NCBI GenBank assembly: GCA_902625825.1
Contig: CACOCL010000005.1
Coordinates: 1-43,986, forward strand
Source of the DNA: an uncultured Pelagibacteraceae bacterium
Lineage (GTDB): Bacteria > Pseudomonadota > Alphaproteobacteria > Pelagibacterales > Pelagibacteraceae
Direction: 5' to 3'
DNA length: 43,986 nucleotides
The notes below the pieces were generated by a model that worked only from the letters and a program-made list of their open reading frames with translations, ran no database searches and had not been told where the DNA came from. Within the stretch, counting starts at the first letter, position 1. Each line of letters opens with the position of its first letter. Below are positions 1 through 8,882 of the stretch, piece by piece. Both the position numbers and the translations under genes were made by a program.

Positions 1-557
1 TGGGCAATATCATTCTGGGAGTCTCTATCTTTCAATATAACAACATCATATTTTTTTAAACTTGAGATTTTTTCTCTTAGAGGTCCAGATGGTATAAGAT
101 TACCATTTCCTACCCAGTTTTTTCCATTGAAACATACTATCTCATAATCATATGTTACATTTCTATCCTGCAAACCATCATCAAAAATTAAAAAATCTAA
201 ATTATTTTGAATTGCTTGTTTAATTATTTCTTTTCTACTAGGCAGGCTTATTAATCTTGTTTTTTTTTCAAGGAGAGACTTTTCATCATTATGTGATGAA
301 TAATGTTTTTTTCCTATTGAGACATTAAAATTTAGTTTTTTAAAAATTTGATATAACTTTATAGCTGTTGGAGTTTTTCCAGTCCCACCAACATAAATAT
401 TTCCTACGCAGATAGAGGTAAATTTTCCCATTTTTTTCTTTACTTTTTTATTTAAGAGAAAATTATTTAACAAAATTGGAATTGTAAAAGGTAGCAAAAT
501 ATATGAAATCAAACTTTTTTTTTCAAAGTCCCAAAACTTGGGTTTCTTAAATTTCAT
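1..557 (-). CDS. lpxK: Tetraacyldisaccharide 4'-kinase LpxK, 3' end cut by window edge
   Basis: Inner-membrane kinase that phosphorylates the 4' position of the lipid A disaccharide precursor. I read 185 codons from the ATG at 557 before the window starts, so the C-terminal part is missing. The N terminus has the expected short aromatic start (PKFW) followed by a hydrophobic membrane-associated helix (residues about 16-35), then a P-loop GGTGKT at residues 57-62, and later DDGLQDR, a conserved LpxK motif. The start overlaps the end of the upstream waaA by 11 bp, which fits translational coupling in a ubiA-msbA-waaA-lpxK operon. The family call is secure; only completeness is unknown. Confidence 0.93.
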   Translation of the reverse strand, partial: MKFKKPKFWDFEKKSLISYILLPFTIPILLNNFLLNKKVKKKMGKFTSICVGNIYVGGTGKTPTAIKLYQIFKKLNFNVSIGKKHYSSHNDEKSLLEKKTRLISLPSRKEIIKQAIQNNLDFLIFDDGLQDRNVTYDYEIVCFNGKNWVGNGNLIPSGPLREKISSLKKYDVVILKDRDSQNDIA

Positions 558-1803
558 CTTTTAATAATTTATTTATTTCATTGTAGGTCTTTTTAAAAAT
601 ATTTTGACCAATTATTGTTATTTTTTTTTGTGTTTTGTTTGTAGTATTTTTTTTTGTAAAAAGGCCATCTAAAGTCCAATACATGCTTTGAGAATTAGAA
701 ATTCTTTTAGTCATATTACATTTTTTTAAAAATTTATAAATATCACTAAAATTACTTATATAAGGGCCATGTAATATATTACACCCAAATCTTGCAGCTT
801 CTAAGGGGTTCTGTCCACCATGTTTTATTAATGATCCACCGACAAAAACAATCTTACAATAATTATAAAAAGATTTATTAATACCATAAGCATCAATTAA
901 ATAAATATCAGTGTTAGAATAAATTTTTTTATCATTAGAGCTAAATTTTTGAACATTTAAATTATTTTTACTTAGTTCTGATATAATTGCATTTGTTCTT
1001 TCTACATGTCTTGGAATTATAATCGTAAGTAGATTTTTATGTTTTTTTTTTAATTTTATATGAACTTTCCCACATATATCTTCCTCTGTTTCGTGCGTAC
1101 TTGAAGCACACCAGATTTTCTTTGAATTCAAATTTTTTTTCAAATTTTTATTTATTTCTTTTATTTCTTTTTCTGTTTCTGCAAATTTTAGGTTTCCTAA
1201 AAATAGTACTTTTTTAACACCTAATTTCTCTAAAAACTTTTTTGACTGAATACTTGATGCTAAGCACAAGTTAAACTTACTAAAAAATTTCTTGGAAAAG
1301 TTTGGAACTAAGTTCCAATTACGAAATGTCCTTTTTGTTATTCTTCCATTGATTAAATTAACCGGAATATTTTTTTTTTCAAGATTACAAAACATATTTG
1401 GCCATATTTCTGAGTCCACAAAAAAAGCACATGAAGGCCTCCAATGATTAATAAATTTTAAAGAGAGGTGGTTTGTATCAATTGGAAAAAATTGGTGAAC
1501 AATTTTTTTAAGTTTAAATTGTTGAATAATCTTTGAGGAGCTTAGGGTATTAGATGTTATAAGAATTTTTCTTATTCCATTATTATTCTCTAATTTTTCT
1601 AAGATTGGAATAATACTTTTGATTTCTCCAACGCTTGCTCCATGAAACCAAATAATTTTACCATCTCCTCTTTTTTTTGAAAAAAAACATAGTTTTTCTT
1701 TAAATCTTTTAACATCTTCTTTCTTTTTTAAAATTCTTATTAAGATTATTAGTGGTGAAAAAATAAAAACTATATTTATTAAAATTCTATAAATAATTAA
1801 CAT
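547..1803 (-). CDS. waaA: 3-deoxy-D-manno-octulosonic acid (Kdo) transferase WaaA/KdtA
   Basis: GT30 enzyme that transfers Kdo from CMP-Kdo to lipid IVA at the cytoplasmic face of the inner membrane. At 418 aa it matches the family length. An N-terminal hydrophobic anchor (residues about 3-24) is followed by FHGASVGE, whose Glu60 corresponds to the catalytic Glu60 known in E. coli WaaA. The C-terminal half carries the conserved FVGGSL...HGGQNPLEAA segment of the nucleotide-sugar site. Its ATG overlaps the msbA stop by one base (TAATG), and its end overlaps lpxK, so all three are likely co-translated. Whether one or two Kdo residues are added cannot be read from the sequence. Confidence 0.95.
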   Translation of the reverse strand: MLIIYRILINIVFIFSPLIILIRILKKKEDVKRFKEKLCFFSKKRGDGKIIWFHGASVGEIKSIIPILEKLENNNGIRKILITSNTLSSSKIIQQFKLKKIVHQFFPIDTNHLSLKFINHWRPSCAFFVDSEIWPNMFCNLEKKNIPVNLINGRITKRTFRNWNLVPNFSKKFFSKFNLCLASSIQSKKFLEKLGVKKVLFLGNLKFAETEKEIKEINKNLKKNLNSKKIWCASSTHETEEDICGKVHIKLKKKHKNLLTIIIPRHVERTNAIISELSKNNLNVQKFSSNDKKIYSNTDIYLIDAYGINKSFYNYCKIVFVGGSLIKHGGQNPLEAARFGCNILHGPYISNFSDIYKFLKKCNMTKRISNSQSMYWTLDGLFTKKNTTNKTQKKITIIGQNIFKKTYNEINKLLKDEI

Positions 1804-3542
1804 TAAGATCGTTTAATCTGCTTTTCGTAAAAATTTCTATAAATTTCAGAGGTATCAAGTAATTCTTGGTGATTTCCCTCGCCAACAACTTTTCCCATAT
1901 CAATTACATAAATTTTATCAGAATTTAAAATTGTAGAGAGTCTATGCGCGATTACGACAGTTGTTCTACCTTTTGTTAAGTAAGTTATAGCCTTTTGTAT
2001 TTTACTTTCGGTCTCTGCATCTAAAGAAGAGGTTGCTTCATCTAATAATATTATTGGACTTTTTTTGAGTATGGCTCTTGCTATAGATAGTCTTTGTTTC
2101 TCTCCGCCAGATAGTCGAACCCCGTTCTCTCCAATTAAGGTATCATATTTATTTGGTAATTTATTTATAAATTCGTCAGCAAATGATAACTTCGCTGCCT
2201 CCTCTATTTGACTATGTGTTGCGTCTAAGTTTGCGTAGGCAATATTGTTTTTAATTGTGTCATCAAACAAAGTAGTATCTTGACTTACTAGAGAAATATT
2301 TTTTCTTAAAGAATAAACTGTAGATTTATAAATCGATTGTCCATCTATTTTAATTTCACCCTTATCGATATTATAAAATCTTGGAATTAAATTAAGAATT
2401 GTTGATTTCCCTGCACCACTATGTCCAACTAAAGCAGTCATTTTCTCCCCTGGTATTTCCAAATCCAAATCATTTAAAATTTGTCTATCTTCACCAGAAT
2501 AACCAAATTTAACATTACTAAATTTTATTTGACCATTTTTAATTTTTAATTCACTGGATCCTAATTCATCTTTGATGAGGTTAATATTGTCGATAATTGG
2601 AAGAACATTTCTCGCTCCAGCTAATCCTTGTTGGATTGTAAGATTCAAAGTGGCTAGTGACCTTACTGGTTGATAAGCCAACATCATTGCGGCTAGGAAT
2701 GAAAAAAAATTTCCAACCTGTAGCTCATCTTTCATGATTAGTTTAGCAGAAATAAAAATGATAAATCCAATCATTATACCTGTAAGTGTTTCCATTATTG
2801 GAGAGGCTCTTACAAAAACTATGTTAATTTTTCTAGATGACTCTTTTAAAGTATGTATGAAGTCATTAGCTCTTTTTCTTTCATAACTCTCTTTTTGAAA
2901 AATTTTTATTAATTTGTGGTTTTTAAAAATTTCAATTAAATATGAAGTTAGTACTCCTGCTCTTTGCATTTGTTCACTTACAACTTTAGTCATTCTTTTT
3001 CCTAAAACTTTAGTGGCTATACTTGCTAAAGGGATCATTATAATTGCTATCAATGAGAGTTTCCAATTTTGATAAAACATAACTGATAACAAGCCGATTA
3101 AAGTAAGACTGTCTTTAAATAAATTCAAAATTGCAGTACTGATTAAATTGACTATCATATTCACGTCGTTCATTAAGTTTCCTATAAACTTACCTGAGTG
3201 TTTTTTATCTACCAATTGAGTATCTGCAGAGATCATAGAAGCAAACATATCTGTCTGGATATCCTTTTTAACTTCCTCTGAAACATTTATCATAATTATT
3301 TTCGCAAGATATAGTGACCCACCTTTTACTGCAAAAGCCAAAACTATAAGTAAAGGTATCACATATATTAGTGTTTCAGATTTATTTATGAAAAGTTCAT
3401 TGATAGCTGGGTCTAAAAGATAAGCTACTGAAGATGTGCTAGCAGCTAAAGTTACTGAGAAAAATGCAGCTAGAATTATATTCCTCAAGTATTTCTTTGT
3501 GTAACTTTTATATAAACGCTTTAAAATTTCTTTACTACTCAT
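1803..3542 (-). CDS. msbA: Lipid A/lipid ABC exporter MsbA-like (fused TMD-NBD)
   Basis: Half-transporter of the MsbA/LmrA type that flips lipid A core or phospholipid across the inner membrane as a homodimer. The N-terminal 320 residues form a six-helix exporter domain. The nucleotide-binding domain carries Walker A GHSGAGKST (373-381), the signature LSGGEKQR (477-484), Walker B IILLDEAT (497-504) and a switch His in IAHR. The 579-aa length fits MsbA. Lying between ubiA and waaA/lpxK supports a role in lipid A export rather than drug efflux, although sequence alone cannot exclude a general lipid substrate. Confidence 0.92.
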   Translation of the reverse strand: MSSKEILKRLYKSYTKKYLRNIILAAFFSVTLAASTSSVAYLLDPAINELFINKSETLIYVIPLLIVLAFAVKGGSLYLAKIIMINVSEEVKKDIQTDMFASMISADTQLVDKKHSGKFIGNLMNDVNMIVNLISTAILNLFKDSLTLIGLLSVMFYQNWKLSLIAIIMIPLASIATKVLGKRMTKVVSEQMQRAGVLTSYLIEIFKNHKLIKIFQKESYERKRANDFIHTLKESSRKINIVFVRASPIMETLTGIMIGFIIFISAKLIMKDELQVGNFFSFLAAMMLAYQPVRSLATLNLTIQQGLAGARNVLPIIDNINLIKDELGSSELKIKNGQIKFSNVKFGYSGEDRQILNDLDLEIPGEKMTALVGHSGAGKSTILNLIPRFYNIDKGEIKIDGQSIYKSTVYSLRKNISLVSQDTTLFDDTIKNNIAYANLDATHSQIEEAAKLSFADEFINKLPNKYDTLIGENGVRLSGGEKQRLSIARAILKKSPIILLDEATSSLDAETESKIQKAITYLTKGRTTVVIAHRLSTILNSDKIYVIDMGKVVGEGNHQELLDTSEIYRNFYEKQIKRS

Positions 3543-3544
3543 AA

Positions 3545-4408
3545 TTAAATTTTACCTAAAACTAAGCTTAAAAAAATTAAAAGCCCTAGAAAATTATTTG
3601 ACTTAAATGTGTTAAAACAGCTATTAGCTTTTTCAATATTTAGTTTTCTAAGTTGAGAAAAGAGTAATTGAAAAGCAACAAAGACCATCATGAAAAAGAA
3701 AATATTATTTAATTCCATTAAAAAACCAACAAGAAATAAAGATGTTATAAAAATTATGTAGCATATGTGTAAGAATCTAAATGGGCTCTTTTTAAATTTT
3801 ATTGAGGTTGATTTTAGTCCGATAATTTCATCATCCTTTATATCTTGATATCCATATATTGTGTCGTAACCTAGTGTCCAAAATATGGCTCCAAAATAAA
3901 AAATTATTGGTATTATGTCGACATAATCATTAACTGAAGTCCACCCAAGAATTAAACCGTAATTAAAAGTAATTCCCAAAAATAGCTGTGGCCAATATGT
4001 AAACCTTTTCATCAATGGGTAAGTAAACGCTAGTGGCATTGAGGCTAGCGCTAATAAAATCGTAAAGTTGTTAAAATTTACAAGAACCATTAGAGCAATT
4101 AAGCAAAGACATGCTGAGTAAACAATTGCTCTAGTTATTGATACTTTTCCAGACGCAATTGGCCTATCTTTTGTTCTAAAAACTTTTTTGTCAAACTTTC
4201 TATCTAAAATATCATTCACTATACATCCTGCAGATCTCATCAATACAGACCCAAGAAAAAAAAGAATGAGATAAAATATATAAAAGGTGAAGTTATTAGA
4301 AAAATTAAAAGCAATTGTTAAACCCCATGCACAAGGCCAAAAAAGCAACATATATCCAATTGGTTTTTTAAGCCTTGTAAGTTCAATAAATAAGTTTATT
4401 TGGTTCAT
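3545..4408 (-). CDS. ubiA: 4-hydroxybenzoate polyprenyltransferase UbiA
   Basis: Integral-membrane prenyltransferase that attaches the polyprenyl tail to 4-hydroxybenzoate in ubiquinone synthesis. Two Asp-rich motifs are visible: ND..D (N65, D66, D69) followed by RTKDRP, and YDTIYGYQDIKDD at 181-193. Several hydrophobic helices surround them. The length of 287 aa is typical. It is the first gene of the minus-strand run ubiA-msbA-waaA-lpxK, with 2 bp to msbA. The 51 bp between its start and the divergent DUF2721 gene must hold the promoter or promoters; I could not place a convincing -35/-10 there. Confidence 0.95.
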   Translation of the reverse strand: MNQINLFIELTRLKKPIGYMLLFWPCAWGLTIAFNFSNNFTFYIFYLILFFLGSVLMRSAGCIVNDILDRKFDKKVFRTKDRPIASGKVSITRAIVYSACLCLIALMVLVNFNNFTILLALASMPLAFTYPLMKRFTYWPQLFLGITFNYGLILGWTSVNDYVDIIPIIFYFGAIFWTLGYDTIYGYQDIKDDEIIGLKSTSIKFKKSPFRFLHICYIIFITSLFLVGFLMELNNIFFFMMVFVAFQLLFSQLRKLNIEKANSCFNTFKSNNFLGLLIFLSLVLGKI

Positions 4409-4459
4409 AAAATTTACTTGTAAATAACAAAGGCAACATTGATAATCAAACTGATTCGT

Positions 4460-4864
4460 ATGAATATAGATTATACAGTTACTGCATTAATGTTCCCAGC
4501 TATTCCCTTATTGATGGCAGTATATAGCAATCGGTTTCATTCATTAAGTATATTAATTAGACAACTTCACGACGAGCATGTTTATGAAAAACACATACCA
4601 CCTGAATGGAAAAAACAATTTATAAATTTAAGTGGTCGTATTACTCTTTTAAGATGGACGATCTTATTTGCTGCATTTGGTTTTTTATTTAATATGCTTA
4701 CAGTATTTGCACTCTATTTAGATAGTTTTTTTGTAGCGAGGGTTATTTTTGGCTCATGTTGTTTATCTATGATAATTTCAATACTATTCTTTATTAGAGA
4801 AATTCATATCTCAACTAATGCACTCAAGCTACACATGTCTGATATGGATGTAAAAGTAGATTAA
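4460..4864 (+). CDS. DUF2721 family small membrane protein
   Basis: A 134-aa protein of unknown function resembling the DUF2721 family. Three predicted membrane segments are seen (residues about 3-20, 64-85 and 92-112), with a polar loop between the first two. I chose the ATG at 4460 because the N terminus then begins directly with the first helix; a TTG at 4439 would add seven residues. It is a lone plus-strand gene: divergent from ubiA by 51 bp, and its last 4 bp overlap the end of the convergent quinone reductase gene. No catalytic residues are apparent. Confidence 0.75.
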   Translation: MNIDYTVTALMFPAIPLLMAVYSNRFHSLSILIRQLHDEHVYEKHIPPEWKKQFINLSGRITLLRWTILFAAFGFLFNMLTVFALYLDSFFVARVIFGSCCLSMIISILFFIREIHISTNALKLHMSDMDVKVD

Positions 4865-5832
4865 GGAATTATTACCGCTGGACCTAAAATTTTTCGTTCT
4901 TCTAAATCACTGTGAGCTTTTACAATATCTGATAATGCATATCTTTTAAAAATATTTAATTCAAATTTTTTTGTAAGATACATTTCAAAAACTTTACTTG
5001 CAGCTTCATCAAGCTCCTGTCTAGTTGAAGTATAGTGGGCTATACTTGGTCTAGTAAGATATAAACCTTTCGGTGCTAAAGATTTTGTCACGTTACAGGG
5101 ATCTAAAGGTCCAGATGCATTACCAAATGACACCATCATTCCTCGTATCTTTAGACAATCGATTGAACCATCAAATGTTTTTCTTCCAACACCATCATAA
5201 ACAACGGGAACACCTGCTCCTTTTGTAATATCAAGTACTTTTTCAGAAAAATTTTCTTTTGAATAATTTATCACGTGCTCACAGCCGTTTGATTTAGCAA
5301 TTTTTATTTTTTCATCAGATCCAACAGTTCCAATGACCGTACATCCTAAACTTTTAGCCCACTGGCAAAATATTTGTCCAACACCACCTGCAGCAGCATG
5401 AAATAGAATAGTCTCACCAGACGTTACGGGATAAGTCTTATGGAGCAAGTAGAAAACAGTAAAACCTTTAGTCATTAAAGTTACAACATTTTCAAATTCA
5501 ATAGAGTCAGGAATTTTTACTAATTTTTTTGTTGGAAAAATTCTATGAGTTGCATACGAGCCAATTGGCATTGAAGCATAAGCAACTCTGTCACCAATCT
5601 TAAATTCTTTTACATCTGGTCCAATTTTTTCAATTATACCAGCACCCTCAATACCAATATTAGAAGGTAATTCTACAGGATAAAGACCTGATCTATGATA
5701 TGTATCTATATAATTTAAGCCTATAGCTTTGTTTTCAATTAAAACTTCGCCAGATTTTGGATCATCAAGCTTTATATCTTTTAATTGCAAAACATCTGGT
5801 CCGCCATTTTTTGAAATCGTTACTGATTTCAT
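4861..5832 (-). CDS. NADPH:quinone oxidoreductase, zinc-independent MDR family
   Basis: Medium-chain dehydrogenase/reductase of the quinone oxidoreductase (QOR, zeta-crystallin) branch, predicted to reduce quinones or other enones with NADPH in the cytosol. The N-terminal GroES-like domain contains GIEGAGIIEKIG and GDRVAY. The Rossmann domain has HAAAGGVG followed by TVGSDEK, the usual cofactor-binding loop. The structural and catalytic zinc cysteines of alcohol dehydrogenases are absent, as expected for QOR. Its start overlaps the end of the upstream pirin gene by 4 bp (ATGA), so the two are probably co-translated. The true substrate is not known. Confidence 0.88.
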   Translation of the reverse strand: MKSVTISKNGGPDVLQLKDIKLDDPKSGEVLIENKAIGLNYIDTYHRSGLYPVELPSNIGIEGAGIIEKIGPDVKEFKIGDRVAYASMPIGSYATHRIFPTKKLVKIPDSIEFENVVTLMTKGFTVFYLLHKTYPVTSGETILFHAAAGGVGQIFCQWAKSLGCTVIGTVGSDEKIKIAKSNGCEHVINYSKENFSEKVLDITKGAGVPVVYDGVGRKTFDGSIDCLKIRGMMVSFGNASGPLDPCNVTKSLAPKGLYLTRPSIAHYTSTRQELDEAASKVFEMYLTKKFELNIFKRYALSDIVKAHSDLEERKILGPAVIIP

Positions 5833-6665
5833 TTTACAAATGTACCATTATGATAGTCTTGGACAGCTTGCAAGATTTCAGCTTTTGTGTTCATTACAAA
5901 CGGTCCACCTCTAGCAATTTCTTCATTTATCGGTTTTCCAGAAATTACCAAAAACTTTGAATTAGTTCTTGCATAAATTTTTAAATTCTCTCCTTGAGAA
6001 AGTAATAACAATTTACTGTCTTTAACTTTGTCATGTTTCTTTTCACCAATTTCTATTTCGCCTTTAATTAAATAAACGAATGAGTTGTGAGTAGACGGTA
6101 ATTTAAAATTAAATATTTTTTCTTTGTTAAGCTCAACATCAAAATAAATTGGTTCAACGTTATGACCTTTTACAGGTCCCACTGCTTTCTCAAATTTTCC
6201 AGCAATAACTTTAATTTTTTTTTCACTATCTTTATGAATACTCATCTTATCTGCATCTATGTATATATAATCAGGTTTGCTCATTTTTAACTTCGCTGGC
6301 ATATTAATCCAAAGTTGGAATCCGTGAAGCCTTCCTTCTGACATAGCTGGCATTTCAGAGTGAATAATTCCGCTTCCAGTCTTCATCCATTGAACATCTC
6401 CTGAGGACATTTTGCCCTTAGCTCCTGTGCTGTCCTCATGTTCAAATTCACCTTGAAGCATGTAGGTTACAGTCTCTATACCTCTGTGTGGGTGGGGTGG
6501 AAAACCGGCAATATAATCTTCACTGTTTTCAGAACCGAATTCATCTAACATAAGAAAAGGATCGAAGTAATTAGGCTCAACACCAATACTTCTTTTTAAT
6601 TTTACACCAGCTCCATCTGAGGCAGGAATTGGATCTATAATTTTGTCTATCTCTACAATTTTCAT
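5829..6665 (-). CDS. Pirin family bicupin protein
   Basis: Metal-binding cupin protein of the pirin family, 278 aa. The N-terminal cupin keeps the metal ligands of characterised pirins: H58 and H60 in FPPHPHRG, and H102 and E104 in GIIHSE. Bacterial pirins have been reported as quercetin 2,3-dioxygenases or as regulators of metabolic enzymes; nothing here shows which applies. It is the first gene of a two-gene unit with the quinone oxidoreductase. The 95 bp upstream (6666-6760) are AT-rich and must hold its promoter. Confidence 0.9.
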   Translation of the reverse strand: MKIVEIDKIIDPIPASDGAGVKLKRSIGVEPNYFDPFLMLDEFGSENSEDYIAGFPPHPHRGIETVTYMLQGEFEHEDSTGAKGKMSSGDVQWMKTGSGIIHSEMPAMSEGRLHGFQLWINMPAKLKMSKPDYIYIDADKMSIHKDSEKKIKVIAGKFEKAVGPVKGHNVEPIYFDVELNKEKIFNFKLPSTHNSFVYLIKGEIEIGEKKHDKVKDSKLLLLSQGENLKIYARTNSKFLVISGKPINEEIARGGPFVMNTKAEILQAVQDYHNGTFVK

Positions 6666-6760
6666 TATCTAAAAAATAATTTAATTTTAAAAAAAATCAA
6701 TCTTCTAAGATAGCTTACTATATTATTGGGAATAAAAAAAATAGACTAATAGACGCTAAT

Positions 6761-8125
6761 TTATAAATTTTGTTTTTTTAACAAATTATTTAAACCATGA
6801 CCAAAATATATGGATAAATAGATTAATATTGGTACGAAATATCTTGAATTATTTGCCCATCCAAGTAATGCAAGCATGTAAGCTGATGACAAGATAAATA
6901 AAATATGATGCTCAACTTTAATACTTTTTCTTGTGCTAAAAAAGCCATAAATAATTATTGAATATAAAATTACTGAATAAAAAATTCTTAAAGGAATATC
7001 TATTTTTTTATATTTTGCTTCTTGATAATATGCTGGCTTTTTTCCATTTTCATGACGCATAAAATCAATTATGTAAGTTGGATTTAGTATACCAGTTTGT
7101 AAAGTTCTCCACGAGATATACTTAAAAGATGTTAAGGGATATTTTAAAAGAGTTTTAATAGAATATTCTTGAAGGTAATTATAATAGACCATCCTATCTC
7201 TCTCAGAGTCAAGATCAATTTTATTAGCATCTAACCATTTATTTTTATCATCTTGTACAATTTTTTCAGCATCACTCGGTTTAATTTTTTCTGCCTTACT
7301 TATTATGATACTTGGAAAGTATAAGTGTAGAGTTATTTTGGATGATGGCGGCATAAAGTAAAATACTCCTGCTCTTTTTAAATTTCCATATCCAACGAAT
7401 GAAATAATCAAAGAACAAAATAAAATGATAAATAATAAAGGAACTATCCCCCTAAATCTTAACTTGAATAAATAGTAAATTGAGATTGGAATTATATAAT
7501 ATATAGCAACTAATTTTTGCAAAAACATAAACCCTAATAAAATACCAATTAAAATAGATTTATTAATTTTATGAATATCATCCATAAGTAAAGTGAGCAT
7601 GATAATTTGCATTGTGAAAAAAATAGATTCAGTATGAAAAGAAGAATGGTAAAAAAAAATAGTTGGTTCTAAGGATAAAAAAACTAATATAAAAAAGCAT
7701 GTTTTAAGTTCAAAATATTTTCTGATTTTTTTAAAAAACAAAACTAACGATAGATAATAAAAAAGAGATTGCAAAATAAGGTAATATATTTTGTTATTAT
7801 CAGTACTAAAAGTTTTTGACTCCCAATTTTCAAATAATTCGTAATTGAAAATATATGAATACAAAGCAATTAATCGTGGAGGTAAGTATGAACGAAATAT
7901 TTCTTTACCAGATTCAAAATAACTTTTTCCACTGATTAGATCGTCTTTAATTGTTTGACCATCAATCCAAATATCTGGAATATCACCTTTAATTATCGCG
8001 TGATTTTCAAGATCATCAGTTGATATTTCGTATTTATCAAAATTTTGAATTAAAATGAAACTTGTAATTATTGAAATAAAAAATGCCGCAAAAATTAATG
8101 AATAAATTTTTTTTTCATTTAACAT
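6761..8125 (-). CDS. GT-C-like polytopic membrane glycosyltransferase (putative)
   Basis: A 454-aa integral membrane protein with roughly nine or ten hydrophobic segments and one long polar loop (residues about 265-330). The layout resembles GT-C enzymes (ArnT/PMT, family 39) that use polyprenyl-phosphate sugars. An N-terminal helix is followed by a periplasmic loop rich in acidic residues (STDDLEN and following), and a middle helix pair contains EPTIFFYHSSFHTES. I do not recognise a specific family, so the function is inferred from topology and context. It is the last gene of the CDP-sugar cluster, 15 bp after the nucleotidyltransferase, and could transfer the sugar made there. It could instead be an O-unit polymerase-like protein. 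Confidence 0.55.
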   Translation of the reverse strand: MLNEKKIYSLIFAAFFISIITSFILIQNFDKYEISTDDLENHAIIKGDIPDIWIDGQTIKDDLISGKSYFESGKEIFRSYLPPRLIALYSYIFNYELFENWESKTFSTDNNKIYYLILQSLFYYLSLVLFFKKIRKYFELKTCFFILVFLSLEPTIFFYHSSFHTESIFFTMQIIMLTLLMDDIHKINKSILIGILLGFMFLQKLVAIYYIIPISIYYLFKLRFRGIVPLLFIILFCSLIISFVGYGNLKRAGVFYFMPPSSKITLHLYFPSIIISKAEKIKPSDAEKIVQDDKNKWLDANKIDLDSERDRMVYYNYLQEYSIKTLLKYPLTSFKYISWRTLQTGILNPTYIIDFMRHENGKKPAYYQEAKYKKIDIPLRIFYSVILYSIIIYGFFSTRKSIKVEHHILFILSSAYMLALLGWANNSRYFVPILIYLSIYFGHGLNNLLKKQNL

Positions 8126-8140
8126 TTCAAATGATTATTG

Positions 8141-8863
8141 TTAAAGCCAATTAAGTTTTCTTTTTTTGCATAATTCATTAAGGTAATTCTTATCCCTAAG
8201 GGTATCCATTGGATGCCAAAAACCTTCATGTTTATAAGCCATGAGCTGTCCATTTTTAGATAAATTTTGAAGAGGTTCTTTTTCAAAAATACAATTTTCT
8301 CTATTGTCAATATAATCAAAAACTTCTCTATTAAGAACAAAAAAGCCACCATTTATCCAACCTTCCTGGAGTTGGTCTTTTTCGCTAAAATTTGAAACTT
8401 TATTTTTATTTAATTTAATATTTCCAAATCTTGGCAAAGGTCTTACAGCAGTTAAGGTTGCTATTTTTTTATGTTTTTTGTGAAATTGTAGAAGTTTATT
8501 AATATTAACATTAGTTACACCATCTCCGTAAGTCATAAAAAATAAATTTTCGTCTTTTATATATTTCTTAATTTTTTTTATTCTTGCTCCAGTTTGGGTT
8601 TTCAGACCCGTATTAATAACATTCACGTTCCAATTTAATTTTTGTCTATTAAATAAATTTTTATTTTTACTAAAAATATTTCTAATATAATTAAATTTAT
8701 ATCCTCCACACACTACAAAATCTCTAAAATTAAAATTTGAATAGTGTTTCATAATATGAAAAAGAATAGGGTACTTTCCAATTTTAATCATAGGTTTTGG
8801 GATTTTATGTGTCTCTTCAGAGAGGCGTGTTCCCATACCTCCTGCTAAAAATACTGTCTGCAT
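8141..8863 (-). CDS. rfbF: Glucose-1-phosphate cytidylyltransferase-like nucleotidyltransferase (RfbF family)
   Basis: Predicted to make CDP-glucose from glucose-1-phosphate and CTP, the entry step to CDP-linked deoxysugars. The N terminus carries the sugar nucleotidyltransferase signature LAGGMGTRLSE..H..PKPM with the catalytic Lys in PKP. TYGDGV supplies the metal-binding Asp. The C-terminal GFWHPMDTLRDK is typical of RfbF rather than of RmlA or GalU. At 240 aa it is slightly shorter than most RfbF proteins. It lies 19 bp downstream of the SDR gene, which matches the usual pairing with CDP-glucose 4,6-dehydratase. The nucleotide (CTP versus another) is inferred from family. Confidence 0.82.
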   Translation of the reverse strand: MQTVFLAGGMGTRLSEETHKIPKPMIKIGKYPILFHIMKHYSNFNFRDFVVCGGYKFNYIRNIFSKNKNLFNRQKLNWNVNVINTGLKTQTGARIKKIKKYIKDENLFFMTYGDGVTNVNINKLLQFHKKHKKIATLTAVRPLPRFGNIKLNKNKVSNFSEKDQLQEGWINGGFFVLNREVFDYIDNRENCIFEKEPLQNLSKNGQLMAYKHEGFWHPMDTLRDKNYLNELCKKRKLNWL

Positions 8864-8882
8864 TTAAATTAATTAGATGATT

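Noticed and set aside
6666..6760. Possible small inverted repeat (ATCTT-CT-AAGAT) in the 95-bp gap upstream of the pirin gene
   Set aside because: The arms are 5 bp with a 2-nt loop and no T tract; in sequence this AT-rich it is expected by chance. I see no gene or clear promoter in the gap.
8119..8352. Minus-strand open frame overlapping the end of the rfbF-like gene
   Set aside because: It is another frame of a well-supported nucleotidyltransferase gene, with no domain or ribosome site of its own.
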